A stretch of 64,000 nucleotides of DNA, from contig JAJQGT010000006.1 of the NCBI GenBank assembly GCA_021201135.1, positions 685,548 through 749,547 of the forward strand, written 5' to 3'. The notes beneath the pieces are model-generated. The model did not search any database. It saw nothing but the letters and a program-made list of their open reading frames with translations, and was not told the DNA's origin. The DNA is from Oscillospiraceae bacterium (GTDB lineage: Bacteria; Bacillota; Clostridia; Oscillospirales; Ruminococcaceae). The translations under genes and the position numbers were made by a program. Positions 51,403-58,894 of the stretch are shown here, piece by piece. Every line of letters starts with the position of its first letter. Positions within the stretch are counted from its first letter, which is position 1.

Positions 51403-51458
51403 TTGTGTACACTATTAGTGCACACTATTAGTATACACTATCGTGTCCGTTTTGTCAA
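51403..51458 (-). promoter_or_regulatory. Toxin-antitoxin promoter with three operator repeats
   Basis: Minus-strand TTGACA (51453-51458) and TATACT (51430-51435), spacing 17 bp. Three 12-bp near-palindromes, TTGTGTACACTA, TAGTGCACACTA and TAGTATACACTA, follow one another every 13 bp (51403-51440) and cover the -10 and start, fitting autoregulation by the antitoxin complex. Confidence 0.8.
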
Positions 51459-51473
51459 CACATTTATGTTCAC

Positions 51474-51507
51474 AAAAAGAAAAGCCGAGCAAACCCGCTC
51501 AGCTTTT
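51474..51507 (-). terminator. Intrinsic terminator after the YitT-like gene
   Basis: AAAGCcGAGC and GCTCaGCTTT stem; on the minus strand TTTTCTTTTT follows, just past the YitT stop at 51514. Confidence 0.7.
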
Positions 51508-51513
51508 AATTCA

Positions 51514-52419
51514 TTATTCATCCACCGCTTCCGGGACTTTTCTCCTGCTCTTGAAGTACCCTACCGTACTTGAGACTGTGGAGATGGTGGCGAAGGTGCC
51601 GGGGTACTTTTCGAGGATGTCCTTGAGGTTCACCATCTGGTCTTTATTTACGACGCAGATGAGGACGCTTCTGTCTTCGTGGGTATAGCCGCCCTTGCCC
51701 TCGACGATTGTCGCCGAGTGTCCGAGCTTGGTGATTATTTCCTCTGAGATTTCCTTCGGGGAGTTGGTGATAATCTCGAACTTCACCGCCTCGCGGTTGC
51801 CCTTGAGGATTCTGTCGCTCAGGGTGCTTGAGAAGTAGCTGTAGACGATGCAGAGGAGCACCGGCTCGATCTTATAATCATAGACGAAGTAGGACGATAT
51901 CGCAACAACGGTGTTCAATGCGAACATGACCCACGCAAGGTTATACGCCGGGTGCTTCTTGTGGATGATGACGGCGATAAGGTCGGTTCCTCCGGAGCAG
52001 CAATTCGACATCATCGCATAGCCGAGGATTCCGCCGTTCAGAATTCCCGAGACGACCGGTCCCAGAATGGTACTTGTGCCGGTGTCGGTCTGATAGATGA
52101 ATCTCGAAAGGTCGACATATGACGACTGCAAAACGATGAGCATCACCGAGAAAGTAGATATGTAGACGAGAGTCCGGACGGCGAACTGCTTGTCGACATA
52201 GAAAAATACTATTATTATAAGTGGGATGTTGATGAGGAGTGAAAGATATCCTACGTTGATGCCGAGTACATACTGAATCATTGTTGCGATGCCGTTGACT
52301 CCCGACGGTGCGAAGCTGTTCGGGAAGATGAACAGGACATACACGAGGGCGCAGGCGCTCGCCAATAAGGCTATAAAGACGTAGCTCCAGATTTTTCTCA
52401 ATACTGTGACGAATGACAT
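51514..52419 (-). CDS. YitT-family membrane protein (DUF161/DUF2179)
   Basis: Membrane protein of 301 residues. Five to six helices occupy residues 10-185, including FPNSFAPSGVNGIATMIQY and SNCCSGGTDLIAVIIHKK, both typical of the YitT family. The cytoplasmic C-terminal domain, EIITNSPKEISEEI to DLKDILEKYPGTF region, is DUF2179. Function is unknown; a transport or signalling role has been suggested for the family. It is 16 bp downstream of the PlsC-like gene, likely co-transcribed. Confidence 0.9.
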   Translation of the reverse strand: MSFVTVLRKIWSYVFIALLASACALVYVLFIFPNSFAPSGVNGIATMIQYVLGINVGYLSLLINIPLIIIVFFYVDKQFAVRTLVYISTFSVMLIVLQSSYVDLSRFIYQTDTGTSTILGPVVSGILNGGILGYAMMSNCCSGGTDLIAVIIHKKHPAYNLAWVMFALNTVVAISSYFVYDYKIEPVLLCIVYSYFSSTLSDRILKGNREAVKFEIITNSPKEISEEIITKLGHSATIVEGKGGYTHEDRSVLICVVNKDQMVNLKDILEKYPGTFATISTVSSTVGYFKSRRKVPEAVDE

Positions 52420-52435
52420 TTTTTATCTGCCTTTC

Positions 52436-53608
52436 TTATTTGCTTGCCGCATCTATAATATTGACATATTTCACGATTCTTCGCTTGTCAGGCGGAACGA
52501 GATAAAAGAGCCTCTTCTCGTAGTAGAGGTTGAACCAGCCGTTCGGCGTGTATGGTGCGCCGCCGATGTCCCGGGTCTTTTTGTGGAGCTCGACTGGCTC
52601 ACCGTAAACAGAACCGACAAGGTCGAAGCTCTCCATGTCCACCCGCAAATGCGCTTCACCAGCTTCCATGTCCATGTGCCCGTGCTTATTCACGGCACCG
52701 ATTTTTATGTCGTCCTCCATGACGGTGTCCAAGGGAAGCAGTCCCCGTTGGAGATAATACCAAGCGTTTACGGAGCGGACATACTCGTTATCGAAGCGAT
52801 AGTCATCCGAGAGCGTCGTCTTGAATCCGCACGCCTCGCAACGGACTTCATTGCCTTCGGCTTTGATTTGGAACTCTTCGCCGCACTTGGGGCACTTATA
52901 TAGAATAGTGTCGAGACCCTCAGCGGTCTTGCTTGTCTTATAGTGACAGCCTTTCATTTCCCACTCGTCGTCATGATAAATAGCTTTGTCGATTACTTCG
53001 GAAATCTCATCGACAGATAGCTTTGCAATCTCATTTGCTGAGAATAGCTGTGCGGTTTTGACTTTAATGTCACCCTTGCGGTACCTCTTGCCCCACTTCG
53101 GGAAGACGAGCGCCGAGCCGTTGCCGGTTATCGTATAGACCGGGAGCCCCAGCTTCTTCACGAGCTCGGGAGTGCCCTTTGTCACCTTCTGAGAATGTGC
53201 CACAGCGTTGAGCCTGCCCTCGGGGAAGAGGACGATTATGTTGCCCTCGTTCTTGGCTCTTAAGATTCCCCGGATGGTGCCGGTGTCGGGGCAGAACATC
53301 TTCTTTGTGACGGCGTGCCCGAATCTTCTTATGAACCAGCCTATCACCGGGCTATACATGAAGTGCTCGCTCAGAACAAAGGTCGGTCGGTACGGAAGAA
53401 GCGTCAGCCCGACTATTATGTGGTCCTTAAGGGAGATGTGCGGCGCTAAGATGAGCGACGGCTCTTTGATGCCATCCAATCCCGTGCGGTCGATGGTGAG
53501 GTGCACGCCTTTGATTTTGAAAATGAGAGCGGAGATCCATAGATAGAGATGATAAATCCCCCACGTCGGCTTGCCAAGCTTCTTCGATTTATTATTTTCA
53601 GATGCCAT
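52436..53608 (-). CDS. PlsC-like acyltransferase with C-terminal zinc-ribbon-like domain
   Basis: Protein of 390 residues. The PlsC part (about 30-230) has the HX4D motif in APHISLKDH and the substrate motif FPEGRLN, as in 1-acylglycerol-phosphate acyltransferases of the inner membrane. It goes on with KCPKCGEEFQIKAEGNEVRCEACG (two CXXC pairs, about 260-290), which looks like a zinc ribbon, then a C-terminal part with YYLQRGLLP. That makes it about 150 residues longer than a plain PlsC. The added domain may control or place the enzyme. Own promoter at 53681-53709. Confidence 0.85.
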   Translation of the reverse strand: MASENNKSKKLGKPTWGIYHLYLWISALIFKIKGVHLTIDRTGLDGIKEPSLILAPHISLKDHIIVGLTLLPYRPTFVLSEHFMYSPVIGWFIRRFGHAVTKKMFCPDTGTIRGILRAKNEGNIIVLFPEGRLNAVAHSQKVTKGTPELVKKLGLPVYTITGNGSALVFPKWGKRYRKGDIKVKTAQLFSANEIAKLSVDEISEVIDKAIYHDDEWEMKGCHYKTSKTAEGLDTILYKCPKCGEEFQIKAEGNEVRCEACGFKTTLSDDYRFDNEYVRSVNAWYYLQRGLLPLDTVMEDDIKIGAVNKHGHMDMEAGEAHLRVDMESFDLVGSVYGEPVELHKKTRDIGGAPYTPNGWFNLYYEKRLFYLVPPDKRRIVKYVNIIDAASK

Positions 53609-53680
53609 TTTATATTTTCACCGCCAACAGTTGTCTTTCAGTGGAGGGCACTTATATATTAAATGTCCTTCCGGTAAACT

Positions 53681-53709
53681 ATTGTAGCATATAATAATCA
53701 AAATAGCAA
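53681..53709 (-). promoter_or_regulatory. Promoter of the plsC-like/yitT genes
   Basis: Minus-strand TTGCTA (53704-53709) and TACAAT (53681-53686), spacing 17 bp. It is divergent to the nitrogen operon promoter. Confidence 0.7.
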
Positions 53710-53754
53710 CAGGATTTTGCGCGCATTTTGGTAAAATTTAAACTGCATCAAAAC

Positions 53755-53783
53755 TTGACACTTTGACTTTAACATGATATAAT
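53755..53783 (+). promoter_or_regulatory. Promoter of the nitrogen operon
   Basis: TTGACA (53755-53760) and TATAAT (53778-53783), spacing 17 bp. Transcription would start near 53790, just before the leader RNA. Confidence 0.88.
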
Positions 53784-53791
53784 TTTTCGTA

Positions 53792-53855
53792 ATGAGCAAA
53801 GGCGTTCATATAGGGGATAGTCTACCCTTTTGAAGGAAACGTCTTTGCTTTTTTT
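53792..53855 (+). ncRNA. ANTAR-type antiterminator leader RNA with intrinsic terminator
   Basis: Two exclusive folds are visible. Fold 1: hairpin AUGAGC/GUUCAU (6 bp, loop AAAGGC, 53792-53809) and, two nt on, hairpin AGGGG/U(A)CCCU with loop AUAGUC (53812-53828). Both loops are six bases with A at position 1 and G at 4, the ANTAR-binding rule. Fold 2: AGCAAAGGCGUU (53795-53806) with AACGUCUUUGCU (53838-53849), 12 bp with one G-U pair, then T7: an intrinsic terminator. The first hairpin ties up the 5' arm of the terminator. An ANTAR protein is encoded later in the same operon, so bound regulator should let transcription go on. Confidence 0.85.
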
Positions 53856-53878
53856 CTTAAACGAAAGGAAGAGAAGTC

Positions 53879-54970
53879 ATGAAGTTGGAAGGTCAGGTAC
53901 GCATACCTTCGGGCTGTGCAATATCCGCCGTAATTTCAAAGGACGGCAGAAAGATGAGCGGAGACGCCATTATCAAGAGCATGGTACCTATGCACGACCG
54001 CTCAAACGGTCTGGGAGGCGGATTTGCCGCATACGGTATTTATCCGGAATATAAGGAATTCTTCGCCCTGCATATTTTCTACAACGACAATAACGTCAGG
54101 ATGGAATGCGAGAATTTACTCAAGGATGGATTCGAGATTATCAAATCCGAGAGCATCCCGATAAGAAAGACTCCGAAAATCTCGGACGTTCCGCTTATCT
54201 GGAGATACTTCGTTGCTCCGATGTCGTCGGTGCTGTCAAGATTGCATGTCGACGAAAAAGAATATGTTGCGGAAACGGTCATGAAGATTAACTCCCAGAT
54301 TAACGGCGCATATGTCTTCTCATCCGGAAAGAATATGGGCGTATTCAAGGCTGTCGGCTACCCCGAGGATGTCGGCTATTTCTACAGGCTCGACGAATAC
54401 GAGGGCTACTGCTGGACGGCTCACGGAAGATATCCGACGAACACCCCCGGCTGGTGGGGCGGCGCTCACCCGTTTGCGCTCCTTGATTACACAATCGTCC
54501 ACAACGGCGAGATTTCTTCATACGACGCCAACCGCCGCTATATAGAAATGTACGGCTACAAGTGCACACTGCAGACCGATACCGAGGTTATCACATATAT
54601 TGCCGATTATCTTCTCAGAAAACAGGGCTTGACCCTTGAGGAGACCGCCTCGGTTATCGCGGCTCCCTTCTGGTCGACCATTGAGTCGAAATCGGAAGAG
54701 GAAAAGAAGAAGCTGAGCTACCTAAGAACCGTTTACTCGAGCTTACTCGTCACGGGACCTTTCTCGATAGTTTTGGGGTTCGAAGGCGGACTGATGGCTC
54801 TTAATGACAGACTGAAGCTTCGGTCGATGGTAACGGCAGAGAAGGACGATCTCGTGTTCGTAGCAAGCGAGGAATCGGCGATAAGGGTTATGTGCCCCGA
54901 TGCGGAGAATGTTTATGCTCTGTCGGGCGGCGAGCCGATTATCGTCAGAGTTGAGGAGGGGAAATACTGA
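53879..54970 (+). CDS. Glutamate synthase, glutaminase subunit (class II amidotransferase domain)
   Basis: Protein of 363 residues that hydrolyses glutamine to ammonia for the FMN subunit. It matches archaeal-type split GltB domain 1. The catalytic Cys is Cys13 after a short propeptide (RIPSGCAIS), to be exposed by cleavage. HGRYPTNTPGWWGGAHPF and DYTIVHNGEISSYDANRRY are the class II amidotransferase motifs. Start ATG 53879 follows AAAGGAAGAG. The next subunit overlaps by 1 base. Confidence 0.88.
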   Translation: MKLEGQVRIPSGCAISAVISKDGRKMSGDAIIKSMVPMHDRSNGLGGGFAAYGIYPEYKEFFALHIFYNDNNVRMECENLLKDGFEIIKSESIPIRKTPKISDVPLIWRYFVAPMSSVLSRLHVDEKEYVAETVMKINSQINGAYVFSSGKNMGVFKAVGYPEDVGYFYRLDEYEGYCWTAHGRYPTNTPGWWGGAHPFALLDYTIVHNGEISSYDANRRYIEMYGYKCTLQTDTEVITYIADYLLRKQGLTLEETASVIAAPFWSTIESKSEEEKKKLSYLRTVYSSLLVTGPFSIVLGFEGGLMALNDRLKLRSMVTAEKDDLVFVASEESAIRVMCPDAENVYALSGGEPIIVRVEEGKY

Positions 54971-56475
54971 TGGCTATAAATTATGTAAACCCCGAATTTG
55001 AGGTAGTAAGGAATCCCAACCGCTGTATAGCGTGCAGGGTCTGCGAGCGTCAGTGCTCAAACGGCGTTCACAGCTTCGACCCCGAAACGGGTACAATGAT
55101 GTCGGACGAGACAAAGTGCGTCGACTGCCAGAGATGCGTGGCACTTTGCCCGACAAGAGCTTTAAAAATTGTCAAGAACGAGTGCCAGCTCCGTGAAAAC
55201 GCCAACTGGCAACAGGACACTATCTATGAAATTTACAAGCAGGCGGGAAGCGGAGGAGTTCTTCTTTCGTCTATGGGCAACCCGAAGCCGCTCCCTGTTT
55301 ACTGGGACAAAATTCTTATAAACGCTTCGCAGGTTACGAATCCCCCTATCGACCCGTTAAGAGAGCCGATGGAGACAAAGGTATTCCTCGGCAAGAAGCC
55401 GACAATGCCCGAAAGAAACCCCGACGGAAGCCTCAAGACCGATCTGGCTCCTCAGCTCGAGCTTTCGATGCCGGTCATGTTCTCGGCGATGAGCTACGGC
55501 TCCATCAGCTACAACGCACACGAGAGCCTTGCAAGAGCCGCAGAAAATCTTGGCATCTACTACAACACCGGTGAGGGCGGACTTCACGAGGACTTCTATA
55601 AGTACGGCGCCAACACCATTGTCCAGGTTGCATCCGGTCGTTTCGGCGTTCATGAGGATTACCTCAGTGCGGGTGCCGCAATCGAGATTAAGATGGGTCA
55701 GGGTGCAAAGCCGGGCATTGGCGGACATCTTCCCGGAAAGAAGATCGTCGGCGACGTCTCGAGAACAAGAATGATTCCCGAGGGCTCGGACGCTATCTCC
55801 CCCGCCCCGCACCACGATATCTACTCTATCGAGGACCTGAGACAGCTTGTCTACTCTCTGAAAGAAGCGACTCAGTACACAAAGCCGGTTATTGTAAAAG
55901 TAGCGGCTGTACATAACATCGCCGCAATCGCAAGCGGTATCGCAAGAAGCGGTGCCGACATCATCGCAATCGACGGCTTCAGAGGCGGAACCGGTGCGGC
56001 TCCGACAAGAATCAGAGACAACGTCGGTATCCCGATTGAACTGGCTCTTGCTTCCGTTGACCAGAGGCTCCGTGACGAGGGAATCAGAAACAACGTATCA
56101 TTGGTTGTCGGCGGAAGTATCCGCTCGGCTTCGGACGTTGTAAAGGCTGTAGCCCTCGGCGCTGACGCCTGCTATGTTGCAACCGCCGCACTTCTGGCTC
56201 TCGGATGCCACCTCTGCAGAACATGTCACACCGGCAACTGCAACTGGGGCATTGCAACCCAGAAGCCGGAGCTCGTCAAGAGACTTAACCCGGATATCGG
56301 CTCACAGAGGCTTATCAATCTCATGACCGCATGGCAGCACGAGATCAAAGAGCTCATGGGCGGTATGGGTATAAACTCGATTGAGGCTCTGAGAGGAAAC
56401 AGACTGATGCTCAGAGGAGTAAACCTCAACGAGAAAGAACTCGAGATACTCGGTATCTCGCATGCGGGAGAGTGA
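54970..56475 (+). CDS. Glutamate synthase, FMN-binding subunit with ferredoxin domain
   Basis: Central subunit of 501 residues that makes glutamate from ammonia and 2-oxoglutarate. The N-terminus has two [4Fe-4S] motifs (CIACRVCERQC and CVDCQRCVALC). The FMN barrel carries GGTGAAPTRIRDNVGIPIEL and the [3Fe-4S] segment CHLCRTCHTGNCNWGIATQ, typical for glutamate synthases. Length is as in methanogens and Thermotoga. In this layout electrons come from the FeS and FAD proteins encoded next in place of GltD. Confidence 0.95.
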   Translation: MAINYVNPEFEVVRNPNRCIACRVCERQCSNGVHSFDPETGTMMSDETKCVDCQRCVALCPTRALKIVKNECQLRENANWQQDTIYEIYKQAGSGGVLLSSMGNPKPLPVYWDKILINASQVTNPPIDPLREPMETKVFLGKKPTMPERNPDGSLKTDLAPQLELSMPVMFSAMSYGSISYNAHESLARAAENLGIYYNTGEGGLHEDFYKYGANTIVQVASGRFGVHEDYLSAGAAIEIKMGQGAKPGIGGHLPGKKIVGDVSRTRMIPEGSDAISPAPHHDIYSIEDLRQLVYSLKEATQYTKPVIVKVAAVHNIAAIASGIARSGADIIAIDGFRGGTGAAPTRIRDNVGIPIELALASVDQRLRDEGIRNNVSLVVGGSIRSASDVVKAVALGADACYVATAALLALGCHLCRTCHTGNCNWGIATQKPELVKRLNPDIGSQRLINLMTAWQHEIKELMGGMGINSIEALRGNRLMLRGVNLNEKELEILGISHAGE

Positions 56476-56480
56476 CGGAT

Positions 56481-56909
56481 ATGAAAAGAGTTTATGTAAA
56501 CGAAAAATGGTGCCTTGGATGTCATCTCTGCGAGTATAACTGCGCTTTTGCAAACTCGGGACTCAAGGATATGGCAAAGCTCAAGGGCAAGGAAATCTAC
56601 CCGAGAATCAGGGTTGAGGGCGACGACAAGATTACTTTCGCAATCTCCTGCCGCCACTGCGAGGACCCGATATGCATAAAGAGCTGTATTTCGGGCGCAC
56701 TCTCGAAGACTCCCGACGGAATGGTCGAAATCGACAAGTCAAGATGCGTCGGTTGCCTCACATGCGTCCTCGTCTGCCCCTATGGCGCCGTTATTCAGGA
56801 CGGCGACGGAGCGGTTCAGAAGTGCGAGCTCTGCCTTAAGAACTCATCGGGTGCTCCGGCATGCGTTGCCGGTTGCCCGAATAACGCGATTGTTTACGAA
56901 GAGAGGTGA
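56481..56909 (+). CDS. Four-cluster [4Fe-4S] electron-transfer protein (HycB/DmsB-like)
   Basis: Protein of 142 residues with four Cys groups: CLGCHLCEYNC, CRHCEDPICIKSC, CVGCLTCVLVC and CELCLKNSSGAPACVAGC, enough for four cubane clusters as in HycB/DmsB. Start ATG 56481 is 9 nt behind GGAGAG. It lies between the FMN subunit and the FAD oxidoreductase of the split glutamate synthase and probably carries electrons between them. No membrane anchor. Stop TGA is in the ribosome site of the next gene. Confidence 0.9.
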   Translation: MKRVYVNEKWCLGCHLCEYNCAFANSGLKDMAKLKGKEIYPRIRVEGDDKITFAISCRHCEDPICIKSCISGALSKTPDGMVEIDKSRCVGCLTCVLVCPYGAVIQDGDGAVQKCELCLKNSSGAPACVAGCPNNAIVYEER

Positions 56910-56914
56910 GCGAA

Positions 56915-58150
56915 ATGGCAAAGAAGTATGTTATCATCGGCAACGGAACCGCCGCTGTCGGCTGTATAGAGGGCATCAGGGCTAACGACAAAGAAGGCTC
57001 TATCACCGTTATTTCGGCTGAGAAGCACCCCGCTTATTGCCGTCCGCTTATCTCCTATTATCTTGAGGGCAAGGCTGTTCCCGAAAGAATGAGCTATCGC
57101 CCCGACGATTTCTATGACAAGAACGGCGTCAAGGTCATCTATGGTGAGACCGCCGAGAAGATTGACTCTGACAAGAAGCAGGTAGTTCTCGGAAACGGAG
57201 AAAAAGTGGCTTATGACAGCGTATGCGTTGCCGCAGGCTCGAGACCGCTCGTGCCGCCTTTTGAAGGGCTCGACACTGTTCCAAAGAAGTTCCCCTTCAT
57301 GACGCTTGACGACGCACAGAACCTCGAGAGTGCAATCTCCGAAGACAGCGATGTCTTCATCGTCGGTGCGGGACTTATCGGGCTTAAGTGCGCCGAGGGT
57401 CTTTACGGCAGGGTTAAATCCATCACCGTATGCGATCTGGCGGACAGGGTTATGCCGAGTATTCTCGATGCCGAAACCGCCGAAATGATGAAAAAGCGCC
57501 TCGAAGACAACGGCTTGAAGCTGATGCTTTCCGACACCGCCACCAAGTTCGACGGCAACACCGCCTATATGAAGAGCGGGGCGGAGGTCAAGTTTGACGT
57601 TCTCGTTCTTGCTGTAGGCGTAAGAGCCAACATCTCTCTTGTAAAAGATGCGGGCGGCGACTGCGGAAGAGGCATAACGGTTGACAACCACATGGCAACG
57701 TCACTCCCCGACATCTATGCCGCAGGAGACTGCACGGAATCAATGGACTACTCCAGCGGAACTGTAAAAGTAATGGCAATCATGCCGAACGCCTATATGC
57801 AGGGTCACTGTGCCGGCGAGAATATGGTGGGTAAAGATGTCACATTCGACAACGGCATTCCGATGAATGCAATCGGGTTCTTCGGATTCCACGTTATGAG
57901 CGCCGGCACTCCCGACGGAGAACTCTATGAGGAGAAAACCGAATCGACCTCGAAGAAGCTCTTCACGAAGGACGACCGACTTGTAGGGTTCATTCTGGCG
58001 GGTGACACGACCCGTGCCGGAATTTATACAAATTTGATAAGAAACGGTATTTCTCTTAGCTCTATTGACTTTGATACCATAAAAACAGCTCCAAATATCT
58101 TTTCTTTTGGTCAAGAATACTGTAGAAATTCTCTCGGAGGTGTGGTATAA
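56915..58150 (+). CDS. FAD/NAD(P)H oxidoreductase of the glutamate synthase complex
   Basis: Flavoprotein of 411 residues of the NirB/NADH-dependent pyridine-nucleotide disulfide oxidoreductase superfamily. FAD-binding motif YVIIGNGTAAVGC at the N-terminus, NAD(P)H-binding motif VFIVGAGLIGLKCAEGL near the middle, and PDIYAAGDCTE later. Start ATG 56915 behind GAGAGG. In this place it would give electrons from NAD(P)H to the FeS proteins, the task of GltD in the usual enzyme. The redox Cys pair of disulfide reductases is absent, as in the NirB-like group. Confidence 0.88.
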   Translation: MAKKYVIIGNGTAAVGCIEGIRANDKEGSITVISAEKHPAYCRPLISYYLEGKAVPERMSYRPDDFYDKNGVKVIYGETAEKIDSDKKQVVLGNGEKVAYDSVCVAAGSRPLVPPFEGLDTVPKKFPFMTLDDAQNLESAISEDSDVFIVGAGLIGLKCAEGLYGRVKSITVCDLADRVMPSILDAETAEMMKKRLEDNGLKLMLSDTATKFDGNTAYMKSGAEVKFDVLVLAVGVRANISLVKDAGGDCGRGITVDNHMATSLPDIYAAGDCTESMDYSSGTVKVMAIMPNAYMQGHCAGENMVGKDVTFDNGIPMNAIGFFGFHVMSAGTPDGELYEEKTESTSKKLFTKDDRLVGFILAGDTTRAGIYTNLIRNGISLSSIDFDTIKTAPNIFSFGQEYCRNSLGGVV

Positions 58151-58151
58151 T

Positions 58152-58868
58152 ATGTTGATAGATGTTTCAGGCTTGGGATTCAGCGAAATAAATTCCCTGA
58201 TAAGAGCTCAAGGCGAGAGCTGTCACCTCACCGGATGCCTCAGCCAGAGGTTCATCGGTGCCGGTATGTCATACCGCGAAATCACGATTGACGGCACTCC
58301 CGGAAATGCGCTCGGCGCTTACCTCAACGGTGGCGAAATCACCGTCAACGGCAACGCCCAGGACGCAGTCGGCGACACAATGAACGACGGCAAGATTATA
58401 ATCAACGGTCACGTCGGCGACGCTGTCGGCTATGCTATGCGTGGCGGCGAGATCTACGTCAGGGACAGTGCGGGCTACCGTGCGGGAATCCACATGAAGC
58501 AATACAAGAAAAAGAGACCGGTTATGGTCATCGGCGGAAGAACCGGAAGCTTCCTCGGCGAATATCAGGCAGGCGGCTTGATAATCGTTCTGGGACTTCA
58601 CAAGGACGGCAAGCCCATCGTTGGCAACTTCCCGGGCACGGGAATGCACGGAGGCAAGCTGTTCTTAAGAAACGCAGAGGGTCTTTCGTTCCCGGCGCAG
58701 GTCAATGTGAACGATGCAACTGACGAAGACATGGCGGAAATTACGCCGTATGTCGAGAACTACTGCAAGTACTTCGGTGCGGACATCTCGGAGATAATGA
58801 GTTCCCCGTTCACGGTTGTAACTCCTAACTCGAAGAACCCATACAAGCAGCTTTACGTTAATAACTGA
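58152..58868 (+). CDS. Glutamate synthase, GXGXG (GltB C-terminal domain) subunit
   Basis: Protein of 238 residues with the right-handed beta-helix of GltB domain 3: repeated GNALGAYLNGGEITVNGNA, GDAVGYAMRGGEIYV and GRTGSFLGEYQAGG turns. Start ATG 58152 behind GGAGGTG; the track's earlier start overlaps the oxidoreductase gene. The domain is structural in the complete enzyme. It ends the glutamate synthase block and the glutamine synthetase gene follows by 26 bp. Confidence 0.92.
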   Translation: MLIDVSGLGFSEINSLIRAQGESCHLTGCLSQRFIGAGMSYREITIDGTPGNALGAYLNGGEITVNGNAQDAVGDTMNDGKIIINGHVGDAVGYAMRGGEIYVRDSAGYRAGIHMKQYKKKRPVMVIGGRTGSFLGEYQAGGLIIVLGLHKDGKPIVGNFPGTGMHGGKLFLRNAEGLSFPAQVNVNDATDEDMAEITPYVENYCKYFGADISEIMSSPFTVVTPNSKNPYKQLYVNN

Positions 58869-58894
58869 TTGGCATAGATAAAGGACGGTGCAAA

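Noticed and set aside
53792-53855. Glutamine riboswitch (glnA RNA)
   Set aside because: CGTTCA and GAAGGAAACG recall that motif, but the second hairpin and the GGAAGUAGG junction are missing. Dual hexaloops plus an ANTAR gene explain the leader better.
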